Part shown: positions 8,462-15,961 of the stretch, in pieces
Position numbering within the stretch: the stretch's first letter is position 1
Layout of the letters: every line of letters starts with the position of its first letter
Source: Bacteroidales bacterium
GTDB taxonomy: Bacteria; Bacteroidota; Bacteroidia; Bacteroidales; UBA932
DNA: 64,000 nt
NCBI GenBank assembly: GCA_017627955.1
Contig: JAGAFU010000018.1
Span: forward strand, 1 to 64,000
Direction: 5' to 3'
The notes under the pieces: model-generated
Database searches by the model: none
Seen by the model: the letters and a program-made list of their open reading frames with translations, nothing else
Told to the model about the DNA's origin: nothing
Made by a program: the position numbers and the translations under genes

Positions 8462-9490
8462 ATGCCAGAAGACTCCACATTCTTCACCAACCGTGGTTCG
8501 ACTCCGCTCACCAACCGGGACGGGGATTCGCTCACCAACCGGGACCAAGACCCGCTCAACAAGCGGTCCCTGAGCGGAGTCGAAGGGCCGCGCCTCATCC
8601 ACAGTTCCGAGAGCGGCTGGTCCGAAACCTGGCTCATCGACAAGGACGGACGTTTCCGGATTCTCAAAGCCCTGAAGCCTTCCTTCAGAGGACAGGCTCG
8701 TTACGAATCCCTCCTCAGGAAGGAATATGAGATCGGCTACAGCCTCTCCCACACAGCGATCCGTGAGGTCTATGACTTCCGTAATATTCCGGGACTCGGA
8801 AACTGTATCGAGATGGAGTGGGTGGATGGAGTCACCTTGGCGGATTTCCTCACCAAGGGTCACCCCGGCAAAACCACCCTGAGAAAAATCGCTCTCCAGC
8901 TTTGTGACGCCCTTTCTTACCTCCACTCCAAGCAGATTATCCACCGGGACCTCAAGCCCTCCAATATTCTCATCACCCACAATGGGAACTACGTGAAAAT
9001 CATTGACTTCGGTCTTTCCGACGCAGATTCCTGGTCTATTCTCAAGGGCCCGGCTGGAACAGAAAGCTACGCCGCTCCGGAACTCCTCGCAGGAGCCCCC
9101 GTGGACAACCGGACCGACATCTGGTCTCTGGGCAAGGTGATCTCCCTGCTGCTTCCCGCAGAGAGAAAGATCGCCCGTAAATGTATGATGGAGAACCCAG
9201 TGGAAAGGTTCCAGAATGTCGATGAGATCAAGTCGTCCCTTGAACGCAAGCGGAGAATATGGCCTTTGTTCCTTGCCTGTGCCGCGGCCTTGGGCATTTT
9301 CGTTGTTCTTGGCCGGTGGTTCGGCTCCGCTCACCAACCATGGTTCGGCTCCGCTCACCAATCGGATGCTCACCAACCGGTCAACGAAAGAGCTGAAAAG
9401 CCCGACACAACGACAGTCATCGATGCTGAAGCTATCGACGAGCTGTTCCGGCAAGCCACGGAGATGATTGATGACGCTGGTTCTCAATAG
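8462..9490 (+). CDS. Eukaryotic-like Ser/Thr protein kinase with a C-terminal transmembrane segment
   Basis: 342 aa. Kinase domain about residues 48-255: ATP lysine likely K69 (FRILKAL), catalytic loop HRDLKPSN at 161-168, DFGLSD from 182, and the APE motif in SYAAPELL. A hydrophobic segment (LFLACAAALGIFVVLG) at about 263-280 anchors it, with a short extracytoplasmic tail. Residues about 9-43 and about 282-305 are translations of the GAGCGG-type repeats (STPLTNRDGDSLTNRD; WFGSAHQPWFGSAHQ), so both ends have been extended by inserted DNA. The glycine loop is poorly conserved. The 3' end overlaps the convergent gene by 7 bp. Substrates are unknown; the divergent exported protein is a candidate partner. 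Confidence 0.9.
   Translation: MPEDSTFFTNRGSTPLTNRDGDSLTNRDQDPLNKRSLSGVEGPRLIHSSESGWSETWLIDKDGRFRILKALKPSFRGQARYESLLRKEYEIGYSLSHTAIREVYDFRNIPGLGNCIEMEWVDGVTLADFLTKGHPGKTTLRKIALQLCDALSYLHSKQIIHRDLKPSNILITHNGNYVKIIDFGLSDADSWSILKGPAGTESYAAPELLAGAPVDNRTDIWSLGKVISLLLPAERKIARKCMMENPVERFQNVDEIKSSLERKRRIWPLFLACAAALGIFVVLGRWFGSAHQPWFGSAHQSDAHQPVNERAEKPDTTTVIDAEAIDELFRQATEMIDDAGSQ
8489..8590 (+). repeat. Tandem GAGCGG-type repeats at the kinase 5' end
   Basis: Four tandem, partly decayed units: GGTTCGACTCCGCTCACCAA (8494-8513), GATTCGCTCACCAACCGGGA (8525-8544), a weaker unit near 8550, and CCTGAGCGGAGTCGAAGGGC (8569-8588). Read in frame as LTNRD-type peptides. Confidence 0.8.
9316..9380 (+). repeat. 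GAGCGG-type repeats at the kinase 3' end
   Basis: Two near-identical tandem units with TGGTTCGGCTCCGCTCACCA at 9317 and 9341, followed by a shortened GCTCACCAACCGG unit at 9368. Translated in frame after the transmembrane segment. Confidence 0.85.
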
Positions 9491-10047
9491 ACTTTGATAT
9501 CCTTAATTCCCGCAGTACGACCGGCCACATATTCAGGAAGGATCTCTCCACCGCGCTTTATCCCGGAGATGTACAGAGGATGTCCTTTTACGAATTCAAT
9601 GACGGAGAACTTGTCACCGTCCCGAAGTTTCGATGTTCCACAATCAACGACTGTAAAATCCTGCCCAGAGTCGTGCCTCAACCGGACTTCCCGATCCGGC
9701 AACCAACTGATAACCAGTTCCTGACCAGGTTTTAACGAAGCGCTGGAGACAGTCTCCACCATAAGGAAATCCGATGATTCCTGAAGCTCAAGACACAGAT
9801 CCCTGAATCCGGACCTGCCGACAAACTTCGACAGAATGTCAAGTGTCGCCATCCGGGGTTTGGGTTTCAGGGACATATATCCGTACAGCCTTTTAAGAGT
9901 CGAGGTCGAGACAATCTGGCATGTTTGTTCCTCAATCTTGGCGGAAAGGGACTCGAAGTCTTTGGATGTGGCCACTGCGCCACCAAATGCCTGGGCCACC
10001 TTTTCAAGAAGGAATTCTATCTCCGGAGTATTATTATTCATTGCCAT
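9484..10047 (-). CDS. Bacteroidota-type putative DNA-binding protein, uncharacterised
   Basis: 187 aa, no signal peptide. The N-terminal half (ISTSTLKRLYGY-like: VSTSTLKRLYGYMSLKPKPR, then TLDILSKFVGRSGFRDLC) has the helical pattern of a common Bacteroidota family that looks like a helix-turn-helix. The C-terminal half is predicted beta (LVISWLPDREVRLRH, KFSVIEFVKGHPLYISGI) and could be a sensor. Function inferred only from the pattern. It overlaps the 3' end of the upstream lipoprotein gene by 14 bp and is tail-to-tail with the kinase gene. Confidence 0.65.
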   Translation of the reverse strand: MAMNNNTPEIEFLLEKVAQAFGGAVATSKDFESLSAKIEEQTCQIVSTSTLKRLYGYMSLKPKPRMATLDILSKFVGRSGFRDLCLELQESSDFLMVETVSSASLKPGQELVISWLPDREVRLRHDSGQDFTVVDCGTSKLRDGDKFSVIEFVKGHPLYISGIKRGGEILPEYVAGRTAGIKDIKVY

Positions 10048-10978
10048 ATACTATCTTGACGGTTTCTTCTTTTCTGATATTCCCGACCACTTGCCCCTTG
10101 GCTAACTTTATGGTTGTAAGGTTCTTACAGTTAAGACAATCCACATTATTGATTTTCGGGCAACTGGTGAAGTCCAATTCCTTGACTAAAGTTCCGGCGC
10201 AGCGGAAACTCTCCAGTTTGGCGTTGGACAGGGTTATCGTCTCAATCGGATTGGAGTCGCAATCGAACTCCGTAATCTCATCGAGGCCGCTGACATCTAT
10301 AGTTTTAAGTTTGTTGTAAGAGACCTGGAGAAGAGTCATGTGATGGAACCCCTTGACATCAAGCTCCGTAACCTCATTATAATCAATACACAGATAATCC
10401 AGGTCGGGGCATTCAGCCAGCTTAAGGGTCTTGATATTATTGTAGATAAGATGAATATGCTGGAGTTTAGGGTTAGCGGAGAGATCCAGTTCAGTAAGTT
10501 TCCCCAAGTTTTTGTCATTATCCCAATCTTTGATTCCCTGGGCATGGAGATAGGTGAGGTTGGGGAAATATTGAATGCCATCAAGGGTCGTGACATTCTC
10601 CGTTGAAAACTCTATTTTGGTGACCGACGCGGCCTCGTCCTGATCCAAAACTCCGTCTTTATTTGAATCATAATTCCAGAGAATCCACGCCCGGAAGGTC
10701 GTGTCGGGAATTTCCACCTGGCCTTCAGGTTGCTGAGGCTCTGGCGGGGTTTGCGGTTGAGGGTCGGTATGGACCGGCTGCTGGGGCTCCGACGGGGTCT
10801 GGGGCTGGGAAGGCTGCTGCGGCTGCTGGGGATCATTCCCTCCGTTTTCCACATGGATGAACTGCCCGGGATCAGGCAAGTCACGAGTACAGCCCACAAC
10901 CGCACCACAAAGCGATGCAATGGCGACCAACAACGTCAGTCGCCTACAAAACCGTACAGACTCATCCGAAACGATCAT
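10034..10978 (-). CDS. Leucine-rich-repeat lipoprotein with Pro/Gln-rich linker
   Basis: 314 aa from ATG 10978. The -7 box at 10996-11003 overlaps the alternative GTG at 10996 and so decides this start. A signal peptide with lipobox GAVVGC is followed by a Pro-Gln-Thr-rich linker (about residues 40-85), an EF-hand-like DSNKDGVLDQDEA loop, and 7-8 leucine-rich units (LTELDLSANPKLQHIHL, VTELDVKGFHHMTLLQV and similar). Probably surface-exposed and binds ligand through the LRR face. It forms a two-gene operon with the DNA-binding protein. Ligand unknown. Confidence 0.8.
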   Translation of the reverse strand: MIVSDESVRFCRRLTLLVAIASLCGAVVGCTRDLPDPGQFIHVENGGNDPQQPQQPSQPQTPSEPQQPVHTDPQPQTPPEPQQPEGQVEIPDTTFRAWILWNYDSNKDGVLDQDEAASVTKIEFSTENVTTLDGIQYFPNLTYLHAQGIKDWDNDKNLGKLTELDLSANPKLQHIHLIYNNIKTLKLAECPDLDYLCIDYNEVTELDVKGFHHMTLLQVSYNKLKTIDVSGLDEITEFDCDSNPIETITLSNAKLESFRCAGTLVKELDFTSCPKINNVDCLNCKNLTTIKLAKGQVVGNIRKEETVKIVYGNE

Positions 10979-10995
10979 AACAAGGTCATTCTCCA

Positions 10996-11003
10996 CAAAA
11001 TTA
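10996..11003 (-). promoter_or_regulatory. -7 box TAATTTTG of the LRR lipoprotein operon
   Basis: Exact TAnnTTTG match 17 nt before ATG 10978 on the minus strand. Supports the ATG start over the upstream GTG. Confidence 0.55.
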
Positions 11004-11109
11004 GGAATATTTATCAGAATATGAGCCCCCTGTCCCCCTCCGCCTTACAAATGACCCGGATATGACCCGAATCTGCCTGCCAGACCGCCCATTCTCCCTG
11101 AATATTACC

Positions 11110-11117
11110 TATCTTCG
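11110..11117 (+). promoter_or_regulatory. -7-like box TATCTTCG directly before the small gene at 11123
   Basis: One mismatch to TAnnTTTG, ending 5 nt before ATG 11123. The same TATCTTCGCGG string occurs at 41390 upstream of metK. Candidate leaderless promoter. Confidence 0.45.
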
Positions 11118-11122
11118 CGGTC

Positions 11123-11317
11123 ATGAGCGCGAAGAGAAAGAACAGGAAAAAGACCTTGCGGATCACGGAGGCGGATTTCATGCTGGCCAACCGCAGGGCA
11201 GCGAGGCTGGAGGAGATAGCGGAGCATGGGCGTCCGGTGTCTTTCCGTAAGGCCCTGCACAGATCCAAAAAAGTGTACGACAGGAAGCGGCTGAAGGAGC
11301 AGTCGATAGAAGATTGA
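11123..11317 (+). CDS. Small basic protein, uncharacterised
   Basis: 64 aa, Arg/Lys-rich and helical: KRKNRKKTLRITEADFMLAN, then SFRKALHRSKKVYDRKRLKE. No signal or membrane segment. The codon use, an upstream -7 box, and the tight placement 2 bp before the GNAT gene support real coding. The basic character suggests binding to nucleic acid or a partner protein; function unknown. I believe similar short proteins occur in Bacteroides, but cannot verify this here. Confidence 0.65.
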   Translation: MSAKRKNRKKTLRITEADFMLANRRAARLEEIAEHGRPVSFRKALHRSKKVYDRKRLKEQSIED

Positions 11318-11319
11318 CG

Positions 11320-11886
11320 ATGGCCTCTGTCAACATCCGGGACGCCAGGCCCGAAGACGCACCGTTCCTTGCCAAATGCGTGATGGCCGGGATGCATTAC
11401 TACGACTTTGGGCAGTTAGATCCAGGTCATGAAGGAATATTCCAGAGCCTTACTGAATGCGAGCGGCGGACAGATCTTCTCTACACTTTCGCCAATTCCC
11501 GGATTGCCGAGATAGACGGCAAGGTTGCAGGCTCACTTCTCTCCTACCCCGGAGACAACTATAAAGAGCTGAGGCACAAAACCTTCTCGGAGCTTTGGCC
11601 GGAATATATCAGCATGGACACCGACTCCGAGCAAGAGACCGGACCGGGTGAATATTACCTCGACACCCTCGCCGTGGTCCCGGAATATCGCCACAGAGGC
11701 ATTGGCAGGGCTCTTTTGGAGGATGGCATCAGGCTTGGAAAAAGCAAGGGCTTCGACCTGATCACCCTCGTGGTGGACAGCGACATGCCCGACCTTGTCA
11801 GGCTCTACGAGTCGGTCGGGTTCAGAAGCCATGACCACCGTCGGATATTCGGAGTGGATTTTCTCCGGATGGCGTACCGGAAATAA
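11320..11886 (+). CDS. GNAT-family N-acetyltransferase
   Basis: 188 aa. The acetyl-CoA motif is in LAVVPEYRHRGIGRALLEDGI (RxxGIG type), and the terminal LVRLYESVGF helix-strand is typical of RimI-like GNATs. Start is ATG 11320, 2 bp after the upstream stop; the frame also has a TTG at 11314. The substrate cannot be predicted. Likely co-transcribed with the small basic protein. Confidence 0.88.
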   Translation: MASVNIRDARPEDAPFLAKCVMAGMHYYDFGQLDPGHEGIFQSLTECERRTDLLYTFANSRIAEIDGKVAGSLLSYPGDNYKELRHKTFSELWPEYISMDTDSEQETGPGEYYLDTLAVVPEYRHRGIGRALLEDGIRLGKSKGFDLITLVVDSDMPDLVRLYESVGFRSHDHRRIFGVDFLRMAYRK

Positions 11887-11901
11887 CTGATATTCAGAAA
11901 A

Positions 11902-12516
11902 TCAGAAGAACTTGGCGATCTCGTCGAGAGGCTTGCGGGTGGGCTTGACCGGGTCTCTGGCCCGGTGGCCAAGGGCGATTACGGCCATGACCTCCTCTCC
12001 ATCAGGGATGCCTAAAAGGGTGCGCAAGGCATCCGAATCCCGCATGCCCATGATCAGGGTGTCGAAGCCCATGGCCCTGGCCTTTAGCACAAGGTATGAG
12101 TTGCTCAATCCATTGTCGTAAGCTCCCCAACCATCCCCTATCTCATTGAATATCTTGCCTCTGGAAAAGCCGGAGAGACCTTTGACGAAAGTCGAGACGA
12201 TAAAGACCGGAGCGCCTTTTGTGCTCTGTTTGTTCCTCTCCCCGATCAGTTCCCTGACAGCATCGGCCTTGTCTGGACTGATGGCCACATAATACCTGCT
12301 TGGCTGGGAATTGGTCCAGGAAGGAGCGTCCTGAGCCGCAGTGAGGATTTCCCTGACCTGAGCTTCGGTGACTTCTTTTGACGCATCGAAATCCCTTATG
12401 CTGCGGCGGGTTTCCAGCACATCATCGAAGGAAACCGCTGAAGATGACTCACTTCCCTGCCGTCCGCACGACATGGCCGCCAAAATGGCGATAGCGATAA
12501 TAACTATTTTCTTCAT
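11902..12516 (-). CDS. Nitroreductase-family lipoprotein
   Basis: 204 aa from ATG 12516, which immediately follows a good promoter. Signal peptide with lipobox LAAMSC, so it is exported and lipidated, unusual for an FMN-dependent nitroreductase. Motifs: TRRSIRDFDASKEV (FMN-binding), AAQDAPSWTNSQP, and the C-terminal LGIPDGEEVMAVIALGHRA. FMN availability outside the cytoplasm is uncertain, so function as an oxidoreductase is inferred from the fold. The gene's 5' part has a degraded copy at 12808-12886. Confidence 0.87.
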   Translation of the reverse strand: MKKIVIIAIAILAAMSCGRQGSESSSAVSFDDVLETRRSIRDFDASKEVTEAQVREILTAAQDAPSWTNSQPSRYYVAISPDKADAVRELIGERNKQSTKGAPVFIVSTFVKGLSGFSRGKIFNEIGDGWGAYDNGLSNSYLVLKARAMGFDTLIMGMRDSDALRTLLGIPDGEEVMAVIALGHRARDPVKPTRKPLDEIAKFF

Positions 12517-12520
12517 GGCG

Positions 12521-12552
12521 CTAAGATAGCTGATTTCAGGGTTTTGAGCAAG
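12521..12552 (-). promoter_or_regulatory. Promoter of the nitroreductase-like gene (TTG-N20-TATCTTAG), candidate leaderless
   Basis: The -33 TTG (12549-12551) is 20 nt from the -7-like TATCTTAG (12521-12528), which ends 4 nt before the ATG. Best supported of the candidate leaderless promoters. Confidence 0.6.
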
Positions 12553-12564
12553 ATGTGCCGCCAA

Positions 12565-13051
12565 GTAAACCTATTTCAGGACGATTTGTAGGGCACCGCA
12601 TCAGGCGACTCTGTATCTATTTGATTATTAATCACTTCCCCAGAAGCCGGTGGCAGGCTCCTTTGTATTTCACATGGCCTGCCCACCTTATACTACAGAG
12701 TATTTGATATACAACACATTACAAAGGCCCTGTTGGCAGGCCTCACCCAGATTGTCAACCCCAACCCAGCAAATGGCCAAATTATGACCTTGGCTTGAAA
12801 ACAATTACACTTCCCTGCCGTCCGCACGACATGGCCGCCACAAGGGCGATAGCAATATAACTATTATTTAAGCAAGAAATGCCGCCTCTGCCAGATTTTG
12901 GCAGAGGCAATCCTCATATTCGCGACAGTAGCGAAGTAGTTGAACATGAAGCCCAAGAGGAAATGACCCGAATATGACCTTGATGGGGGAAAGAATAATC
13001 ACCAATTTTGTTTTAATCATTAAGTTTTACACGAAGTACTGTTATATTAAA
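12565..13051. other. Noncoding region between nitroreductase gene and the AT-rich island
   Basis: About 490 bp without a credible gene. It contains an inverted repeat (GGTGGCAGGC at 12641-12650 against GCCTGCCCACC near 12677-12687), a further GGCAGGCC at about 12734, the degraded nitroreductase 5' copy (12808-12886), and a 19-bp repeat at 12961 that also occurs at 11050. It looks like a recombination scar. Confidence 0.6.
12808..12886 (-). pseudogene. Degraded duplicate of the nitroreductase 5' end
   Basis: 33 bp (12808-12840) are identical to 12450-12482, the lipobox region of the nitroreductase gene. Similarity continues through GGCGATAGC and TAACTATT, and a later stretch matches the 5' flank (AGCAAGAAATGCCGCC against AGCAAGATGTGCCGCC at 12546). 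Same orientation, internal deletion, no open frame. Confidence 0.75.
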
Positions 13052-13798
13052 ATGAAAAAGATTCTGTTAACTCTACTGGGGACTGTTGCTTTATCTTTAG
13101 TCTCTTTGTGCGCTCAGTCAGAGCTAAATCCTAAAATAATAGCAAATATAAAAACTATTGATGCCTCCTTTTTTGACAAGGAAGCAAACTGTAATAACCT
13201 GATCAATTATTATGACCTTGACGAGTCATCCCTTCAGAAGTACTCATCAATTTCAATAAAAAGTGAAAAATATGTTGAATCATTCGGAGAGTATGAGCTT
13301 AAGCCATATCAGGATGGTATTCCCGTGATGACCAAAATTGATGGCAAACCATATATTGATGAAATCGGTTATGATTCTGAAAAAGGCGCATATCATATCG
13401 CATTCCGCGAAACATATTTGGTCGTACGTGGTTCTTCCGGTGCGACATATAACAATAATGGAGAAAGAGATAACAAAAGCGAGGCAAAACTGGATGCCTC
13501 CGGTAGGATAGAATCCATATCTTGGGGCGGACAAGAAAGGATAGTCACCTACAATAATTCTGGGTCAATTAGCTCAATTACAATGGATTCAAGCAAATAT
13601 TCCGTTATTTGGAAGAATGGTGCGCTCGCTGAGATTATAACGAATAACACGTATGGAGACAAAAAACAGACCGGGCATATTTGGTATGAGATCGTCGACA
13701 AAAACGCTGACGGATTATGGACGGTGCTTGACGAGTACAAGAACAATAGCAATGGGAAAAAGATAAAAACTAAAAGGTATACAAGAATATTCTTATAG
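13052..13798 (+). CDS. Exported protein A of the AT-rich island, uncharacterised
   Basis: 248 aa from ATG 13052; signal peptide KKILLTLLGTVALSLVSLCAQ. The rest is predicted beta-rich, with a run of short strand-turn units (SGRIESISWGG, IVTYNNSGSISSITM, YSVIWKNGALAEIITN) that recall YD/RHS-like or WG-type repeats. It resembles the next protein in layout: (K)YxESFG near residue 75, GRI.. and SGxISSI in the middle, and DGxWT near the end. Codon use is AT-rich compared with flanking genes. Function unknown. Confidence 0.75.
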   Translation: MKKILLTLLGTVALSLVSLCAQSELNPKIIANIKTIDASFFDKEANCNNLINYYDLDESSLQKYSSISIKSEKYVESFGEYELKPYQDGIPVMTKIDGKPYIDEIGYDSEKGAYHIAFRETYLVVRGSSGATYNNNGERDNKSEAKLDASGRIESISWGGQERIVTYNNSGSISSITMDSSKYSVIWKNGALAEIITNNTYGDKKQTGHIWYEIVDKNADGLWTVLDEYKNNSNGKKIKTKRYTRIFL

Positions 13799-13806
13799 TG
13801 CACTCT

Positions 13807-14697
13807 ATGAATAAGTTATTACGACATGTCCTTATTGGCGCTCTTTGTATAACAACCTTAGAGGCCAGTGCGCAGGTCAATTATGACAAGATATTTGTCA
13901 ACAACTGCGCTGTTCTCAATATGATTCCTACAACTGCTACGGATCATGATTTCAAAGATATTATTTACATCGTGTCCGGAGCAAACAACACAGTCTGTGG
14001 GTACAAATCGGTCGTTGTAGAGGCGGTTAAATACAAGGAGAGTTTTGGAAGTTTCGTTCCCACTAATGAAAGACAGACCGCATTAATTATGCTGAATGAT
14101 GGGTCAACGATGAGAGTCGGAAGAACACAAGTCAAAACTCAATCTCCTAAAAGAATTTGGATTTATCCAGGAGATTCTGCTGGTAATATCGACTCATATG
14201 TTGAACCAGGAGCAAATCCACTTGCTTTCTACGATGTGGGATATTACGCTCTTGTCTATAATGCTAATACTCAGAAGGATTCTTTCTATATGAAAGATGG
14301 TTCCTTGTTATTTGAAGATGCCTACGTCCAAAAAGATTCAAAAGGACGAATAACCGAAATCTATAGCCCTGGAGGCTTCTCAATAGCAGGTTTCTTCTTT
14401 GGCGTTTCTTATAATGAATCAGGGGACATTAGTTCGATTAAAGAGTTAAGACGAGTTAGGGGGAAAAATGGAGCGATAACCAAGCAGACAAAACGGTCAA
14501 TTGATTTTACCTGGAAAGGTGATGTGATCACCAGAATTCACAGCACAGACGCTTACGGAAAAACTTATGACTATAATTTGGAGATAAAAGAGAAAAATGA
14601 GGATGGAGTATGGACCGAGGCTCTTCTGACCCACAAAGATGTTAATTCTGCAGATGGGAAGTTTATTGACTCGGGACTTGTACGTAAATTCCAATAA
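13807..14697 (+). CDS. Exported protein B of the AT-rich island, diverged paralogue of A
   Basis: 296 aa from ATG 13807 (a GTG at 13798 overlaps the previous stop). Signal peptide ends ASAQ. Shared elements with protein A: KYKESFG, KGRITEIYSPGG, SYNESGDISSIKEL, DFTWKGDVITRI, and EDGVWTEALL. Beta-rich, no recognised domain. It lies 8 bp after A and 7 bp before the lipoprotein gene, so the four genes read as one operon. Confidence 0.75.
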   Translation: MNKLLRHVLIGALCITTLEASAQVNYDKIFVNNCAVLNMIPTTATDHDFKDIIYIVSGANNTVCGYKSVVVEAVKYKESFGSFVPTNERQTALIMLNDGSTMRVGRTQVKTQSPKRIWIYPGDSAGNIDSYVEPGANPLAFYDVGYYALVYNANTQKDSFYMKDGSLLFEDAYVQKDSKGRITEIYSPGGFSIAGFFFGVSYNESGDISSIKELRRVRGKNGAITKQTKRSIDFTWKGDVITRIHSTDAYGKTYDYNLEIKEKNEDGVWTEALLTHKDVNSADGKFIDSGLVRKFQ

Positions 14698-14704
14698 AGA
14701 AGGA

Positions 14705-15961
14705 ATGAGGCACACTTTCAGGTCATTTTTTATATTATTATCTATATGTACATGCTCGTGTTCTACAACCTCAAAACTTCCCCCGGTAGAGACTGCGGAA
14801 CAAATCATCGGACAGCATGCGCAAATGAAGGATCCCTTCATATTATGGGAAGACATTGAACGATTCCCGGCTAATAGAGACATCATCCAGACTCTCTTAT
14901 TCCGTTCTTTAGATTACGATAACATCTCCTATGGGGGACTTAAACGTCTTTCCATGCTAGCGAAAGATGATTTCAATGCTTCTGTATTTTTCGATTCTCT
15001 TCTTATTGATCGCCAAACTGAAACACTTGAGCGCCTATCAAACCTTAGCGTTAAGGGCGTTGGGGAGTTTTATCGGAAGAATGGGAAAGAACACGATTAT
15101 TTACGAGATGAACTAAAAGACCTGTATTTAGAGAACCTGAACGAATATGATTATCTCGCTTTGAAAGACCTGCATAATGCGTTTGTTGAAACAGACCTTT
15201 CAGAAACTATAGATCAGGCATATTTTCCTTTACGTTCTACCATGCTTAAGGCTATCTTCGATGACTTTGAGCTTTATTTTGAAGCAGAAGATCTGTTGTT
15301 AACTGATGTCGAATACAACATAAGAGAAACGCTTGACGGGTATGCAAGTGATGGGGTCAAAAAAGTTATCGCGGATCTTTCTGAAAAAGTTGACAGGGGC
15401 TTATTTAAAAAGGTTTTCAAGCGAGAAGATATGGATCAGTATACAATTTCAGAATATGCGTCGATGCTCATTAGTAAGTATCTTGATCCTGAACCAATCT
15501 CCGATTTCGTGGCCAAAGAGATCAGCGAATATATTTCAACCATATACGAACAACGCGAAGAATACATAAGCCATTATTTTGATGATGCTGATACTTGTAG
15601 TCTGTATTATATCTCTCCAGAGTTAATAAAGGAAGGGACTTTGAGCATTAACGATGATAATGAGAATTTCTCCGACATACAAAGGCTTAAAACCATAAAC
15701 GGCCTCATCTCCGCAGCATCTGTAGCCCTATCTTTCACCCCAGCCGCCGCATACACAATTCCATTAGACTTGTTGGATTTATATAACGGAATCAAAGAAG
15801 AGTCAAAAATCTCCATTATGATGAAAGACGCTACAAAAAGTTTATATGCTAGCTATACAGATGCTATAGACAATTACATCAATGAGATTATTTCCGCGAT
15901 CAGTCAATCAAATAAAGTATCCAGGTATTATATTATCCAGAAGTTCAATGAAGATTTCTAA
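14705..15961 (+). CDS. Helical lipoprotein of the AT-rich island, uncharacterised
   Basis: 418 aa from ATG 14705. Signal with a Cys-rich end (LLSICTCSC), so probably a lipoprotein. The body is acidic and almost all helical (ELKDLYLENLNEYDYLALKD and similar). A long hydrophobic hairpin near residue 345-375 (ISAASVALSFTPAAAYTIPL) could insert into a membrane. Family not recognised. It overlaps the nuclease gene by 14 bp, which suggests tight coupling; it could be a carrier, pore or protective partner of the nuclease. Confidence 0.72.
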   Translation: MRHTFRSFFILLSICTCSCSTTSKLPPVETAEQIIGQHAQMKDPFILWEDIERFPANRDIIQTLLFRSLDYDNISYGGLKRLSMLAKDDFNASVFFDSLLIDRQTETLERLSNLSVKGVGEFYRKNGKEHDYLRDELKDLYLENLNEYDYLALKDLHNAFVETDLSETIDQAYFPLRSTMLKAIFDDFELYFEAEDLLLTDVEYNIRETLDGYASDGVKKVIADLSEKVDRGLFKKVFKREDMDQYTISEYASMLISKYLDPEPISDFVAKEISEYISTIYEQREEYISHYFDDADTCSLYYISPELIKEGTLSINDDNENFSDIQRLKTINGLISAASVALSFTPAAAYTIPLDLLDLYNGIKEESKISIMMKDATKSLYASYTDAIDNYINEIISAISQSNKVSRYYIIQKFNEDF

